From assembly GCF_050947875.1 (NCBI RefSeq), contig NC_134569.1, positions 16,717,631-16,781,630 on the forward strand: a DNA stretch of 64,000 nucleotides, written 5' to 3'. The DNA comes from Dermacentor variabilis (lineage: Eukaryota > Arthropoda > Arachnida > Ixodida > Ixodidae). The notes beneath the pieces were generated by a model. That model did no database searches. It was not told the origin of the DNA and worked only from the letters and a program-made list of their open reading frames with translations. The position numbers and the translations under genes are program-made. Numbering within the stretch: position 1 is the stretch's first letter; every line of letters starts with the position of its first letter. Of this stretch, positions 1 through 10,196 are shown piece by piece.

Positions 1-600
1 TAGATGATTCCAGTCTTTCGCTGTTTGAACAAAGAGAGAGTTAAGATGAGCGGTGGTGCGAGCTGGAGGGGGATAAACAGCTTTTGAATGGCAATGGCCA
101 GCCTGTCTGAGGCACTTCATCCCTGTTTACAAACTTTATACCACAATGACGGGATGAAGTGCGATGCGCAGGCGTGATGTCGGTCTGGTGAAGCATCGCG
201 TGATAAAATTTGTAAAAGAGGCACAGTCTTGCTGTTTTGCGGCGGTGCTCGAGGGTTGGAAGGTTCAGAGATGACTTAAGTTTAGTAACGCTAGTTTGGT
301 AAGAGTAGTCAGAATGAATGAACCTTGCTGCACGATTCTGTATGGATTTCAGTGCTGTTGCCAGGTTAGATTGGTGTGGGTCCCATACTGAGCATGCATA
401 TTCCAGTTTGGGTCGAACGATTGTTAAATATGCGAGTAGTTTTACTGAGGGAGGAACAAGACGTAGATTGCGGCGCAGGTAGCATAGTACACGATTGGCA
501 TCATTGCTAATGCTGCAAATGTGCGAAGACCAACCGAGGTTATTGGACAAGCTAATACCTAAGTACTTATAATAAGTCACAGCACATATTTCAGAACCGG
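1..600 (-). mobile_element. LINE-C: 3' part of a CR1/L2-type non-LTR retrotransposon ORF2
   Basis: The minus strand encodes the C-terminal part of a non-LTR reverse transcriptase, after the palm. It starts near 600 in a KYLGISLSNNLGW block (the conserved YKYLG motif of the thumb region). It continues through an EYACSVWDP segment and an IQNRAARFI block, which are the usual landmarks downstream of the YADD box in CR1/L2/Jockey-type enzymes. The catalytic part is absent, so the copy is 5'-truncated at about 600, and its 3' end lies beyond the window start. The frame is open from 580 to 41. The same landmarks occur in LINE-A (47.6-48.1 kb). It cannot be functional. Clade assignment between CR1, L2 and Jockey is by eye. 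Confidence 0.75.
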
Positions 601-604
601 CGAA

Positions 605-790
605 TTATGCGGGGTATAATTCATGTCCCGCATACAATGCGATTACATAAGAAGCTTCACATACAAAATGGCGCGTCTTCAGCTGAGCGATAACTTTCAA
701 CTTTGTTAGCTGGAGAAACCCGGCCACCGGTAACAGATAAACAAGTACGCATGTCAGTACTATGCTAGTGCGAAGAATGTGGGATGCCAT
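605..790 (-). CDS. Possible secretory signal-peptide exon or small ORF (unrecognised)
   Basis: A 61-codon minus-strand frame starts with MASHILRTSIVLTCVLVYLL followed by PVAG. This has a short basic n-region, a hydrophobic core of about 15 residues and a small-residue end, which is the layout of a secretory signal peptide. The rest of the frame has no recognisable domain. A strong splice-donor-like GTATGT lies inside it after the codons for RHF, so the frame could be a first exon. The upstream DNA on this strand (790-960) is CpG-rich and holds a perfect CRE. Tick salivary genes often have such first exons, but no downstream exon is visible toward position 1, where LINE-C begins. Chance is a real alternative. 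Confidence 0.2.
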   Translation of the reverse strand: MASHILRTSIVLTCVLVYLLPVAGFLQLTKLKVIAQLKTRHFVCEASYVIALYAGHELYPA

Positions 791-818
791 GAAGGAAGGA
801 AAAGCTAAGGAGGGGCCC

Positions 819-826
819 TGACGTCA
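819..826. promoter_or_regulatory. Perfect CRE palindrome TGACGTCA
   Basis: TGACGTCA, the cAMP-response-element consensus, lies about 30 bp upstream of the ATG of the possible signal-peptide ORF and inside a CpG-rich patch (800-960). One perfect 8-mer can be chance, so it is recorded mainly because of its position. Confidence 0.2.
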
Positions 827-1480
827 CTCTTTGTGGGGCAGATTCTCCTCTGTCGTTTACATTTCTCGCGTTCGGCGAGCAACCACGTCGGTCTGCGCGG
901 ACGTCCGCTCGCCGCAGCGATCCTACCAAGGGACCCAGTCGCTGTGCAAATACCATCGCGATACTAAGTCATTTAGTCCGAGTATTGTGCTCTAGCATCG
1001 AAATGAACTCCGCAAGCTAGACTGTGAGGCAGGTGCCCTGCTACATTTGCCAGCTTTTCTGAAAATAAATCTGCATTCTTACTGCACTGCAAGAATGCAC
1101 AGTCGACGACCGGCAGCACACTTCACGCACATCACGACCTGCGGCTAGCCCATCTACAGTTTATGACAACAAACGCGCATGCTGGTCATGGCTTTATAGA
1201 AATGGTGTTGCTTTGCTGAACAAGTTTCGGGGGCCGCGCTCCGCGGATCTGTGACGGCCCACAGCGCGCCAACTAAGAGGCCAGCAGAGGAGAACGTCGT
1301 TGCGTCTTTAAAGAGACCGACTGCGGCCTTAGCTGTATTGTTCCCACGGCAAGTGAAGCTATCACGGAAACAAAGTTTTGTGTTATCCTCGGCACGGGTG
1401 CCGAACAGTAAGCGCGTATGCGTCTATACAGCGGGTTGACCGGGCCTACGTGCGACCATCACATCACATCACATCAAAAC

Positions 1481-1516
1481 GCGCGCACATCAAAACCTAC
1501 GTTTTGATGTGCGCGC
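1481..1516. repeat. Perfect 16-bp hairpin, 4-nt loop
   Basis: GCGCGCACATCAAAAC (1481-1496) is followed by CTAC and then its exact reverse complement (1501-1516). No flanking duplication is visible. It looks like a template-switch snap-back or a small foldback rather than a transposon end. Confidence 0.7.
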
Positions 1517-2867
1517 AGGCGTGCGTTCTTCTGTCGAGCCCTGTTCCCTCTTGTACGGCCATCCACCGACCTTCACTTCCTTGCGCCCCTCGAGAACACA
1601 GATATATCTGAGGTGAGGCGGGTTCGTCCATCAATTACTCACAGTAGCCGCTTATTTCCCATCCTTCGACATGGCTGTTTTACGTGCCACAAATGCATCG
1701 TCCGCTATCAAGAGCAGAGACACTGCACAGCAGTCACATACCTGCAACACGTTTATCGTACATATTCTGAAGCACAGCGGTTCCAGTCTGTGATGACACG
1801 CTAGCGTGAATCCACTGAAGACGGCAAACGTATTCCAAGATCGTCCTACACCATGCGGCGTGGTACCTGGCGCACGGCGTTGCATGCGCGCTCGTATCGC
1901 GCTTTTTACTTCTTCCACTCTTGCCTGGCCACAACAACAGCCGGGAGAGTATACGGACCAGATGACACAGAGCAAGAAAAATGGAGACTAGCTGACGCGA
2001 TCCTGCACAAACGACCTCTTTGCCACAGTATACGCCGACAGCACACGCATGAGCACACACCACCAGAACAAAACCGCCATTGTGCGCCGACAACATGGCC
2101 ACTACAGTGAAAAATACCACGTGACTTCCTACACACTTTTCTCCTAGCGCGCGTAGGATTTATAAGGCCTCCTCAGTTTTTTTACCCTCCTGCTTGGGTC
2201 GGCTACTTTTCTGTTCCTTTTTTCTTTTTGCTCAACAGCACAACGCCACACTTATTTCAAGGGAATTTTCCACGTCTCAATAATGTCTCTCGTCGTATTC
2301 GAGTGCTGATTGCCGTGTTATCGTTTGTTAACGAAGCTTTCCCTCAAGTCTAAATATTTTAAGGCAGTTTGTCGTGTGCGTATCATGGCCACGTGCGCTT
2401 ATATCGCCTTCCGTTTCTCTAACACGGGTGCGCTTTAAAACCACGGCGCAGCAATTTTGCTTCAGAGACTTTCCTTTCCTTCCTTTTTCTCCTCCCTTAA
2501 ACTAGCTCTCTTAACTACTACACGCAGAGACAGAGCAACAGCGCGCGCATTCGATCACGCGCTCTCCGAGCCCGTGATCAAGCTTTTCGTAGTCTCTAAA
2601 GCCGCTCGAGTTCGCTCTTCTCCACGGGCGGCCATTTTTTCAAGAAAGTATGCCTGTACGCAAAAATCGACTATCGCGGACAACATCAGCCCCTTTCTAC
2701 GTAAGTATGAGGCTCGGAGCAGGAGGTATGGCGTTTCAATGTAACCTGGGGCCTGACGAACCAACCGACTGAGCTATCTTTCCGGGCAACATCCAAGGGT
2801 CACGAGTTCAAATCACCTGTTCTCTTCCTTTATTTTAAAAAATTTTATCACCGTACGGGAACCCTCC

Positions 2868-2870
<3 letters not shown>

Positions 2871-2946
<76 letters not shown>
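2871..2946. repeat. (AT)n microsatellite, 76 bp
   Basis: Uninterrupted AT dinucleotides. Confidence 0.97.
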
Positions 2947-2948
<2 letters not shown>

Positions 2949-3103
2949 TCAATTATGTATGGCCACACATGTGCAGGTCATAAATACCAGGTTCTCTAGC
3001 CGAGTGCCATCCGTTCGGTATAATCGAGCTCAGATTGGTCCACCTTGACTGATCAAATAAGGCACCACTGTAGGTTAAATGAGGCGTACAACCCCTGCGG
3101 GAC

Positions 3104-3347
3104 CCGCCGTGGTTGCTCAGTGGCTATGGTGTTAGACTGCTGAGCACGAGGTCACGGTATCGGATCCCGGCCACGGCAGCCGCATTTCGATGGGGGCGAA
3201 ATGCGAAAACACCCGTGTACTTAGATTTAGGTGCACGTTAAAGAACCCCAGGTGGTCGAAATTTCCGGAGTCCTCCACTGCGGCGTGCCTCATAATCAGA
3301 AAGTGGTTTTATCACGTAAAACCCCATAATTTAATTTTTAATTTAAC
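3104..3347 (+). mobile_element. Ruka-type tRNA-derived SINE, full length
   Basis: It begins CCGCCGTGGTTGCTCAGTGG and carries an A-box-like TGGCTATGGTG, a degraded B-box region (GGTATCGGATCCC) and the conserved body (ATTTCGATGGGGGCGAAATG, then GTTAAAGAACCCCAGGTGG). It ends in an AT-rich ATTTAATTTTTAATTTAA tail. I recognise this as the Ruka SINE of hard ticks. Near-identical direct repeats flank it (CCCTGCGGGAC at 3093-3103 and TCCTGCGGGGAC at 3348-3359), consistent with a target-site duplication. The second repeat is the start of the tRNA-like head of the RTE element, so the SINE appears to have landed at that boundary. The B box differs from consensus, so pol III activity is doubtful. Other copies are at 41.5, 44.3 and 56.1 kb. 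Confidence 0.85.
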
Positions 3348-3420
3348 TCCTGCGGGGACGGTAGAGTATCCGCCTCCCGTGCAAGAGGACCGTGGTTCAA
3401 ATCCCGGTGCCGCGCAATTC
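3348..3420 (+). other. tRNA-Gly-like head at the 5' end of the RTE element
   Basis: GGTAGAGTATCCGCCTCCCG, then GGTTCAAATCCCGGTG and a GCA end, match the body of a tRNA-Gly from the D-loop to the acceptor. GTTCAAATC is a perfect B box (GWTCRANNC). The 5' acceptor arm is missing, so this is not a functional tRNA gene. It sits directly before the 5' leader of the RTE element and could serve as an internal pol III-type promoter, or it could be the relic of a separate tRNA-derived SINE. Confidence 0.55.
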
Positions 3421-3509
3421 TCCACCGGAAAATACCCCCCCCCCCCAAAAAAAAAGAACCGTGTGTTGAGAAAATTGCACAAACAGGCCTGGAGTGCGGC
3501 CTGATCCCG

Positions 3510-6500
3510 GTGACCAGAACCGGTAACGCACTCTCTCACCAGAGCAGGATTGGCCACCGTGGTGCAGTACTTGCCTATATGAATACAACAATCAAACCCC
3601 GGCCCTCAGTCCCCAGCAGCCGCAAAGCAACTGACCACGGCGGCGGTCAGATCTGTGACGCTGCAGAGGGTGCTAAGAATACCTGGCTCCGGACAGGCCG
3701 CCATTGGAATCTGAACCTGGCAACGTTTAATGTTAGAACGTTATCTAGTGAGGCGAGTCTAGCAGTGTTATTGGAGGAATTAGGGGGCAGTAAATGGGAT
3801 ATAATAGGGCTCAGTGAGGTTAGGAGGACAAAAGAAGCATATACAGTGCTAAAAAGCGGGCACGTACTGTGCTACCGGGGCTTAGCGGAGAGACAAGAAC
3901 TAGGAGTCGGAGTCCTGATTAATAAGGAAATAGCTGGTAACATACAGGAATTCTATAGCATTAACGAGAGGGTGGCAGGTATTGTTGTGAAACTTAATAA
4001 GAGGTACAAATTGAAGGTAGTACAAGTCTATGCCCCTACATGCAGTCATGATGACCAGGAAGTCGAAAGCTTTTATGAAGTACGTGGAATCGGCGATGGG
4101 TAAAGTCAAAACAAAATACACTATACTAATGGGCGACTTTAATGCCAAGGTAGGCAAGAAGCAGGCTGGAGACAAGGCAGTGGAGGAATATGGGATACGC
4201 ACTAGGAATAGCAGGGGAGAGTTATTAGTAGAGTTTGCGGAACAGAATAATATGAGGATAATGAATACCTTCTTCCGCAAGCGGGATAGCCGAAAGTGGA
4301 CGTGGAGGAGCCCGAACGGCGAGACTAGAAACGAAATAGACTTCATACTCTGCGCTAACCCTGGCATCATACAAGATGTGGACGTGCTCGGCAAGGTGCG
4401 CTGCAGTGACCACAGGATGGTAAGAACTCGAATTAGCCTAGACCTGAGGAGGGAACGGAAGAAACTGGTACATAAGAAGCCGATTAATGAGTTACGGTAA
4501 GAGGGAAAATAGAGGAATTCCAGATCAAGCTACAGAACAGGTATTCGGCTTTAACTCAGGAAGAGGACCTTAGTGTTGAAGCAATGAACGACAGTCTTAT
4601 GGGCATCATTAAGGAGTGCGTAATAGAAGTCGGTGGTAACGCCGTTAGACAGGAAACCAGCAAGCTATCGCAGGAGACGAAAGATCTGATCAAGAAACGC
4701 CAATGTATGAAAGCCTCTAACCCTACAGCTAGAATAGAACTGGCAGAACTTTCTAAGTTAATCAACAAGCGTAAGATAGCGGACATAAGGAACTATAATA
4801 TGGATAGAATTGAACAGGCTCTCAGGAACGGAGGAAGCCTAAAAGCAGTGAAGAAGAAACTAGGAATAGGCAAGAATAAGATGTGCGCGTTAAGAGACAA
4901 AGCCGGCAATATCGTTACTAATATGGATGAGATAGTTCAAGTGGCTGAAGAGTTCTATAGAGATTTATACAGTACCAGTGGCACCCACGACGATAGTGGA
5001 AGAGAGAATAGCCTAGAGGAATTCGAAATCCCACAGGTAACGCCAGAAGAAGTAAAGAAAGCCTTAGGAGCTATACAAAGGGGGAAGGCAGCTGGGGAGG
5101 ACCAGGTAACAACAGATTTGTTGAAGGATGGTGGGAACACTGTCCTAGAAAGATTGGCCGCCCTATATGCACAATGCCTCATGACCTCGAATGTACCGGA
5201 ATCTTGGAAGAACGCTAACATAATCCTAATCCATAAGAACGGGGACGCCAAAGACTTGAAAAATTATAGACCGATCAGCTTACTGTCCGTTGCCTACAAA
5301 GTATTTACTAAGGTAATCGCAAATAGAATCAGGAACACCTTAGACTTCTGTCAACCAAAGGACCAGGCAGGATTCCGTAAAGGCTACTCAACAATAGACC
5401 ATATTCACACTATCAATCAAGTGATAGAGAAATGTGCAGAATATAACCAACCCTTATATATAGCTTTCGTTGATTACGAGAAAGCGTTTGATTGAGTCGA
5501 AACTTCAGCAGTCATGGAGGCATTACGGAATCAGGGTGTAGATGAGCCATATGTAAAAATACTGGAAGATATCTATAGCGGCTCCACAGCCACCGTAGTC
5601 CTCCACAAAGAAAGCAACAAAATCCCAATAAAGAAAGGCGTCAGAAAGGGAGATACGATCTCTCCAATGCTATTCACAGCATGTTTACAGGAGGTATTCA
5701 GAGACCTGGAGTGGGAAGAATTGGGGATAAAAGTTGATGGAGAAAACCTTAGCAACTTGCGATTCGCTGATGATATTGCCTTGCTTAGTAACTCAGAAGA
5801 CCAATTGCAATGCATGCTCACTGACCTGGTGAGGCAAAGCAGAAGGGTGGGTCGGAAAATTAATCTGCAGAAAACTAAAGCAATGTTTAACAGTCTCGGA
5901 AGAGAACAGCAGTTTACGATAGGTAGCGAGGCACTGGAAGTGGTAAGGGAATACATCTACTTAGGGCAGGTAGTGACCACGGATCCGGATCATGAGACTG
6001 AAATAACCAGAAGAATAAGAATGGGCTGGGGTGCGTTTGGCAGGCATTCTCAAATCATGAACAGCAGGTTGCCACTATCCCTCAAAAGGAAAGTGTATAA
6101 CAGCTGTGTGTTACCAGTACTCACATATGAGGCAGAAACCTGGAGGCTTACGAAAAGGGTTCTGCTGAAATTGAGGACGACGCAACGAGCTATGGAAAGA
6201 AGAATGATGGGTGTAACGTTAAGGGATCAGAAAAGAGCAGATTGGGCGAGGGAACAAACGCGGGTAAATGACATCTTAGTTGAAATCAAGAAAAAGAAAT
6301 GGGCATGGGCCGGACATGTAATGAGGAGGGAAGATAACCGATGGTCATTAAGGGTTGCGAACTGGATTCCAAGGGAAGGGAAGCGTAGCAGAGGGCGGCA
6401 GAAAGTTAGGTGGGCGGATGACATTAAGACGTTTGCAGGGACAACATGGGCACAATTAGTGCATGACCGGGGTAGTTGGAGAAGTATGGGAGAGGCCTTT

Positions 6501-6518
6501 GCCCTGCAATGGGCGTAG
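3510..6518 (+). pseudogene. RTE endonuclease-reverse transcriptase, broken
   Basis: The endonuclease covers about 3720-4450. It has LATFNVRTLSS, WDIIGLSEVRR (metal-binding Glu), VYAPT, ILMGDFNAKVG (GDFN catalytic motif) and a CSDHRMV end (the catalytic Asp-His). Reverse transcriptase follows: GKAAGEDQ, KNYRPISLL, QAGFRKGYSTIDHI, FVDYEKAFD, the catalytic FADDIALLS (about 5765-5791) and a long C-terminal zinc/thumb region with WAGHVMRRED. The frame of 3510-4103 resumes at 4584, while 4030-4500 is in another frame. Two compensating indels near 4050 and 4500 are therefore implied. One in-frame TGA interrupts the RT after FVDYEKAFD (5493-5495). Otherwise the protein is complete, so the copy is fairly young. 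It would act by nicking target DNA and priming reverse transcription from the nick. Confidence 0.85.
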
Positions 6519-6540
6519 GTAGGCTGATGATGATGATGAC

Positions 6541-6949
6541 AACGCCATTAACCACACTTCCCCCGCGTGGCGCAGCTGCGCGTTGGATGCGGCTACGTGT
6601 GACTCGATGGTTATAAGCGGAAGGGCCCACTTTGGTTTGCTTGCGTGCTCTGGGCGTATTAAAGTTTGTGAAATATTTTAAGCTTACCTCACAAACCGGG
6701 AGTTGAGTGGCTAGACATCTCGCTTGCAGTAAGAAGATGAAGAAGAAGGATTGTCTCGTTCCAAGTGTGTTCCAGTTGTAATCATATTCCTCAAAATTAG
6801 TATTATTAGGATTTTCTTTTTGCCTTTGCATCGCACAATTCATGGCTACTACACCAGGGTGGGTTGCGTCAGGTCATTGAAGAACGACATCAGTCACTTC
6901 CGAAGCGGGCATTTAAGGATCCAGAATAATCTTATTCCGCCTTTGTAAA

Positions 6950-6952
<3 letters not shown>
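6541..6952. other. No recognised feature
   Basis: This unassigned segment contains a TTATAAGCG stretch and several short A-rich runs. A small frame at 6751-6948 has no domain. Confidence 0.4.

Positions 6953-7028
<76 letters not shown>
6953..7028. repeat. (AT)n microsatellite
   Basis: 76 bp of AT dinucleotides. Confidence 0.97.
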
Positions 7029-7031
<3 letters not shown>

Positions 7032-7329
7032 TTAAAGGTATTCTTTGCGCACATTAGGTAACATTATGACAAAAAGCCGGGAGCACCGACGTGTTAAAGC
7101 TATTTATCATATTTAAATTGCCATAACGCTCGGTTTCGTAATTACAATCTCGCTTTATATTGAAAAGCTTGCTGCGAAGGAAGCATGATATGCCTGTTGA
7201 GGTGGAATGGGGGGAGGGAGGTAGGTAATATCACCCTCCCGGTGGCCTAACTGGTGTGCGGCAATTATCATTATTGGCTGCTGTCTTAGTTCATGTTTCG
7301 ATAAAGACACTTAATATGTACTCTATCAA

Positions 7330-8420
7330 CAATACCCACTTTCACGCATTCTAAATTCAGCGAGCTCAACAACTAGGCGACTGAGTCTTGTGAAAAAGCC
7401 AAGCTTTAAGTTTATCTCGGCGAGTAGATGCGCTTGCGCAATAGCATGCGGTGCGGGTCGACCAGCAAGCATGAGCAAACGAATCAAATTAAGGACGCCA
7501 TTAAGATTAACTGCAATATCGGAAATAGAAAAATCTGAATCATTGTCAAAAGCAGGCTAGACATGAGAATCGTTTGTGTACACAGAATGGTAATATTCAT
7601 TGAACGTATTGGAGACGCGTGCAGGACCATTTACAATTTCATCATTGATAGTAAATGAAGATGAAGAATCACCAGTAGGCATGACAGAACGCCAGAACTT
7701 ATTATTATTATTATTATCTTATACCCGGTTTTCATCTGATTATTTCCTTTTTCTCCAAACACAAAACGTTCACTTTTAAACTCACACGCCCAAATTGTTA
7801 ACTCCCTTGTTATCATTATTATTTAGGCACCTAATTAAACCGCCCGATTCTTGGCCAATCCCCCACTGTGGGTATGTGCCATGGCCACTCAGGACAACAA
7901 CAACAACAACAACTTCCTACGATTATTTTTTAGCAATCCTGGCAGCTCTACATGAAAGAAAAAATCTTTGGCCATATTAATTTTCAAATTTGGTTCCTCT
8001 TTGGCCGATGTCAATCTAGTAATTGTATCAGGGTCATTACTGCGTTTTGAACGTCTCAGTCTTCTAACGCGGCGTGATAATTGCAAAATTACTCTAGTCA
8101 TCCAAAGGATGGAGCGATCTTTTTTCTTACTTTTTAAAGGAACAGAGCGTTGACTGCACAACTTTGTAATGTTTTCAAATTGGCGAACTAGTATATTCAC
8201 GTCACTATCTTTACCCAGTGTGCAAAACGATTCGAAGCGTTCTGATAAAACTTCAAGAATAGATGTGTCGTCAGAGCGATTAAAGTCGAAAAACGTTTGA
8301 ATTTCGGCACGCGGTTTACAGACTGCAGTTTAACGATATAAACCCTGCCTTGTGATCTGAAGTCCCGTCAGTGATTTCACACTCGGGCAGCTTATCAACA
8401 AGCTCTGAAGTAATAAATAA
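7330..8420 (-). mobile_element. LINE-D: endonuclease-RT linker fragment of a CR1/L2-group LINE
   Basis: Reading leftward, 8400-8200 encodes the end of an APE endonuclease (an ITDGTSDH-like block, the SDH motif region). Positions 8200-7889 give the basic linker LQLSRRVRRLRRSKRSN and a DFFFHVELPGLLKNNRRK block, which precede the RT palm in CR1/L2-type elements. The protein resumes at 7699 with FWRSVMPTGDSSSS and FNEYYHSV, and fades by about 7330. The break at 7701-7910 is a clean insertion. The RT catalytic core is missing. Confidence 0.7.
7701..7910 (-). mobile_element. 210-bp retroposon inserted in LINE-D, 5-bp target duplication
   Basis: It is flanked by AACTT at 7696-7700 and 7911-7915; removing one copy and the insert restores the LINE reading frame across RRK|FW. 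On the minus strand it starts with a (GTT)n run, contains CCCACAGTGGGGGATTGGCC, and ends in (AAT)n. The 3' simple-sequence tail and the duplication suggest target-primed retroposition. No tRNA-like boxes are visible, so I cannot place it in a SINE or LINE family. Confidence 0.65.
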
Positions 8421-8639
8421 CGTAGGTAACCAATAGTAATGTAGGTGCAATGGCCGGATCAGCTACGCCAATGCGCCTTCTCGCGGTCTCACCTGCGCAA
8501 ACGCAGCTGCACCGGCGCGCGCATTCCGGTCTGCGCGGGGTCTTCTGCTGAGGTTACTATAAGGATAGAAGAAATTCTAGAACTTTGTGAATGACTGGCA
8601 GTACCTGGATTTTTTGAATAAGTGCGCGTTATAACCTCA

Positions 8640-9190
8640 ATAATAATAGTATTATTATTTGCGAACAATCAAAAGCCCAGGTCGTTTTGCATTTGCGGCC
8701 GCGTTATGCTGCTGCTGCTGTTGCTGCTGATGAGAATGTGAGGTTCGAGCTGGTTGCCTAAAGATAAAAACATACCGGGGCAAATGTTCGCAACAGGATG
8801 AGACATGTGCCTGTTGCAGCTAAAATTCGGCGACAACTCAGCACGTCCTACACCTGTAGGGAACATCCACCTTCTAGGAGCACTGGGATTAGAAGTGCTT
8901 GGAAGCATCAACCGGTCTGCAGTCGAGATAAGAAATAGGCGTTTAGAGTATTGGTAAAAAATAATAATAAAGAAACAAAAGCAGGGAAAGAAATTGGTAG
9001 GAGTGGATTCCTTACAGGCACAGGTAAACACGCAAGGTAAATATAGAGGTGTTAAGGAAGTGATAGAAGATAGTAAGATAGACAAAAGGGTAGACTGATA
9101 AATATCTACAGATTACTTGGTTAGCTCAATCAGGCTAGGTAACTATTTGTCGCAGACTTGCTTCAAAGGGGATGCCAATAAATCATCATC
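8640..9190 (+). mobile_element. 3' end of a non-LTR retroposon
   Basis: A non-coding 3' region contains AATAATAATAAAGAAAC, then TTGGTTAGCTCAATCAGGCT, and finishes with GATGCCAATAAATCATCATC. The polyadenylation-like AATAAA followed by a (TCA)n tail is the usual end of several tick retroposons. It runs into the triplet array at 9222. No coding part is present, so the clade is unknown. Confidence 0.5.
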
Positions 9191-9221
9191 ATGCCCCCTC
9201 CGCCCCCCCCCACCATATTCG

Positions 9222-9251
9222 TCACCACCACCACCACCACCATCATCATCA

Positions 9252-9287
<36 letters not shown>

Positions 9288-9296
9288 TCGTCGTCG
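9222..9296. repeat. Triplet array (CAC)n-(ATC)n-(GTC)n
   Basis: Three trinucleotide runs follow one another, probably grown from the tail of the retroposon to the left. Frames through it give only Ser or Thr runs and are not genes. Confidence 0.9.
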
Positions 9297-9470
9297 CATA
9301 ACATCCTTTCAGTAAAAAAAGAAAAGGACAGTTGAAAGTATGCGCTCCTGCCGTGTATCCTTGCTTCTCGGTCGTTTGGTAATATTCGCGCAACCCACAG
9401 TATGAATCGACACCAGCTCGACCAGCTCTCAGTTCTTGTGCTGAAAACAGTTACTTGAAAGCGTAAATAT

Positions 9471-9623
9471 TGTTACGGAAAGGAAGAAGCGTGCGCCTAT
9501 TTACAGATGACTTTTAATGGCTGGGCCAACAAGCGTAGAGTAGCGATAGAAAACTATTCTCTTCCTCGTCGTCTCTCAGGCAACCATCATAGTACTCTTC
9601 TTCACACATTACCGACTGTGACA
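9471..9623 (-). repeat. 3' LTR of Gypsy-1, about 153 bp
   Basis: On the minus strand, a purine-rich GACGGGGG (a polypurine-tract candidate) precedes TGTCACAGTCGG. The repeat ends in CTGTAAATAGGCGCACGC and TTTCCGTAACA. The end matches the Gypsy-3 LTR end (TGTAAATAG and TTTGGTAACA), and a shared GAGACGA-GAGGAAG block supports the same family. The exact start (9623 or 9626) is uncertain. Confidence 0.6.
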
Positions 9624-9795
9624 TCACCCCCGTCGGAAAAAGCACCTTATTGGTGCGGCTCATCTGTCCGAGAAAGCTAATGTTTGAGACGGCTGACAGG
9701 GATGATGTCAGAGAGAGGTGAAGGCACCGTGGCATCCAGCGGAGACACTTCATATGTGACAGGGGTCACCTGGTGTTAGGGTTGGCGTCTGACAC

Positions 9796-9976
9796 CACGT
9801 GGCGGAGAGGTCATTCACCCTACACCCTCTGAACCGGAGCCCACGTGCACCGGAGGGGTCATTCACCCGACCTTCTCTGAACCGGAGCCCACGTGCACCG
9901 GAGGGGTCATTCACCCGACCTTCTCTGAACCGGAGCCCACGTGCACCGGAAGGGTCACTCACCCGACCTTCTTCCC
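9796..9976 (+). repeat. 48-bp minisatellite in the LTR U3, E-box in each unit
   Basis: The units are 9796-9841 (46 bp), 9842-9889, 9890-9937 (identical 48-mers) and 9938-9976 (partial). Each begins with CACGTG, the E-box core, and contains GGTCATTCACCC. Tandem units upstream of the TATA-like site suggest an amplified enhancer. Confidence 0.85.
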
Positions 9977-10101
9977 GGATTCGTCGATGAGAGGATCGAC
10001 CTCTCCTTCCCGTGCTTGGAATTGCAGGAGGAGGGGCCCTCTCTCCGTGCCTGTCACGTGTCATCGATAGAAGCAAGATCCCGCCCACACTTGTAGAGAG
10101 C

Positions 10102-10196
10102 TATTTAAGGGGCTCCGAAATGTACTTTTGATATACTTCTTACTTGAGACTTTACTTCATGCTTTTCTTATTTTCTTTCAACTACCTTTGAATAAA
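10102..10196 (+). promoter_or_regulatory. LTR core promoter and poly(A) signal
   Basis: TATTTAAGGGGCTCCG at 10102 is followed 89 bp later by AATAAA at 10191. The same TATTTAAG(G)AGCC-to-AATAAA arrangement recurs in the LTR at 35.36-35.46 kb. It fixes the orientation of the solo LTR as plus. Confidence 0.6.

Larger units (their letters stand above)
791..2870. other. No recognised gene or repeat family
   Basis: No frame here has a recognisable domain. The segment holds a CpG-rich patch (800-960), a short CATCA run (1458-1475), a perfect hairpin (1481-1516) and pyrimidine-rich tracts near 2460-2520. At 2756-2775 the minus strand reads TAGCTCAGTCGG, a perfect tRNA A box, but a matching B box on that strand is not present at the right spacing. 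Confidence 0.5.
3348..6540 (+). mobile_element. RTE-clade LINE, nearly full length
   Basis: About 3.2 kb with RTE organisation: a short leader, one long reading frame coding APE endonuclease then reverse transcriptase, and a very short 3' end. The 3' end is a stop codon followed by TAGGTAGGCTGATGATGATG repeats, typical of RTE/BovB-like tails. The frame is damaged but almost complete. A truncated relative of the endonuclease lies at 60.6 kb and a bare tail relic at 62.68 kb. Confidence 0.85.

Noticed and set aside
2756..2820. Possible tRNA gene: perfect A box on the minus strand and GTTCAAATC on the plus strand
   Set aside because: The two boxes lie on opposite strands and no cloverleaf can be formed; at most a scrambled SINE relic.
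9796..9976. CRISPR-like array
   Set aside because: Units are contiguous without spacers and lie in an LTR; it is a minisatellite.
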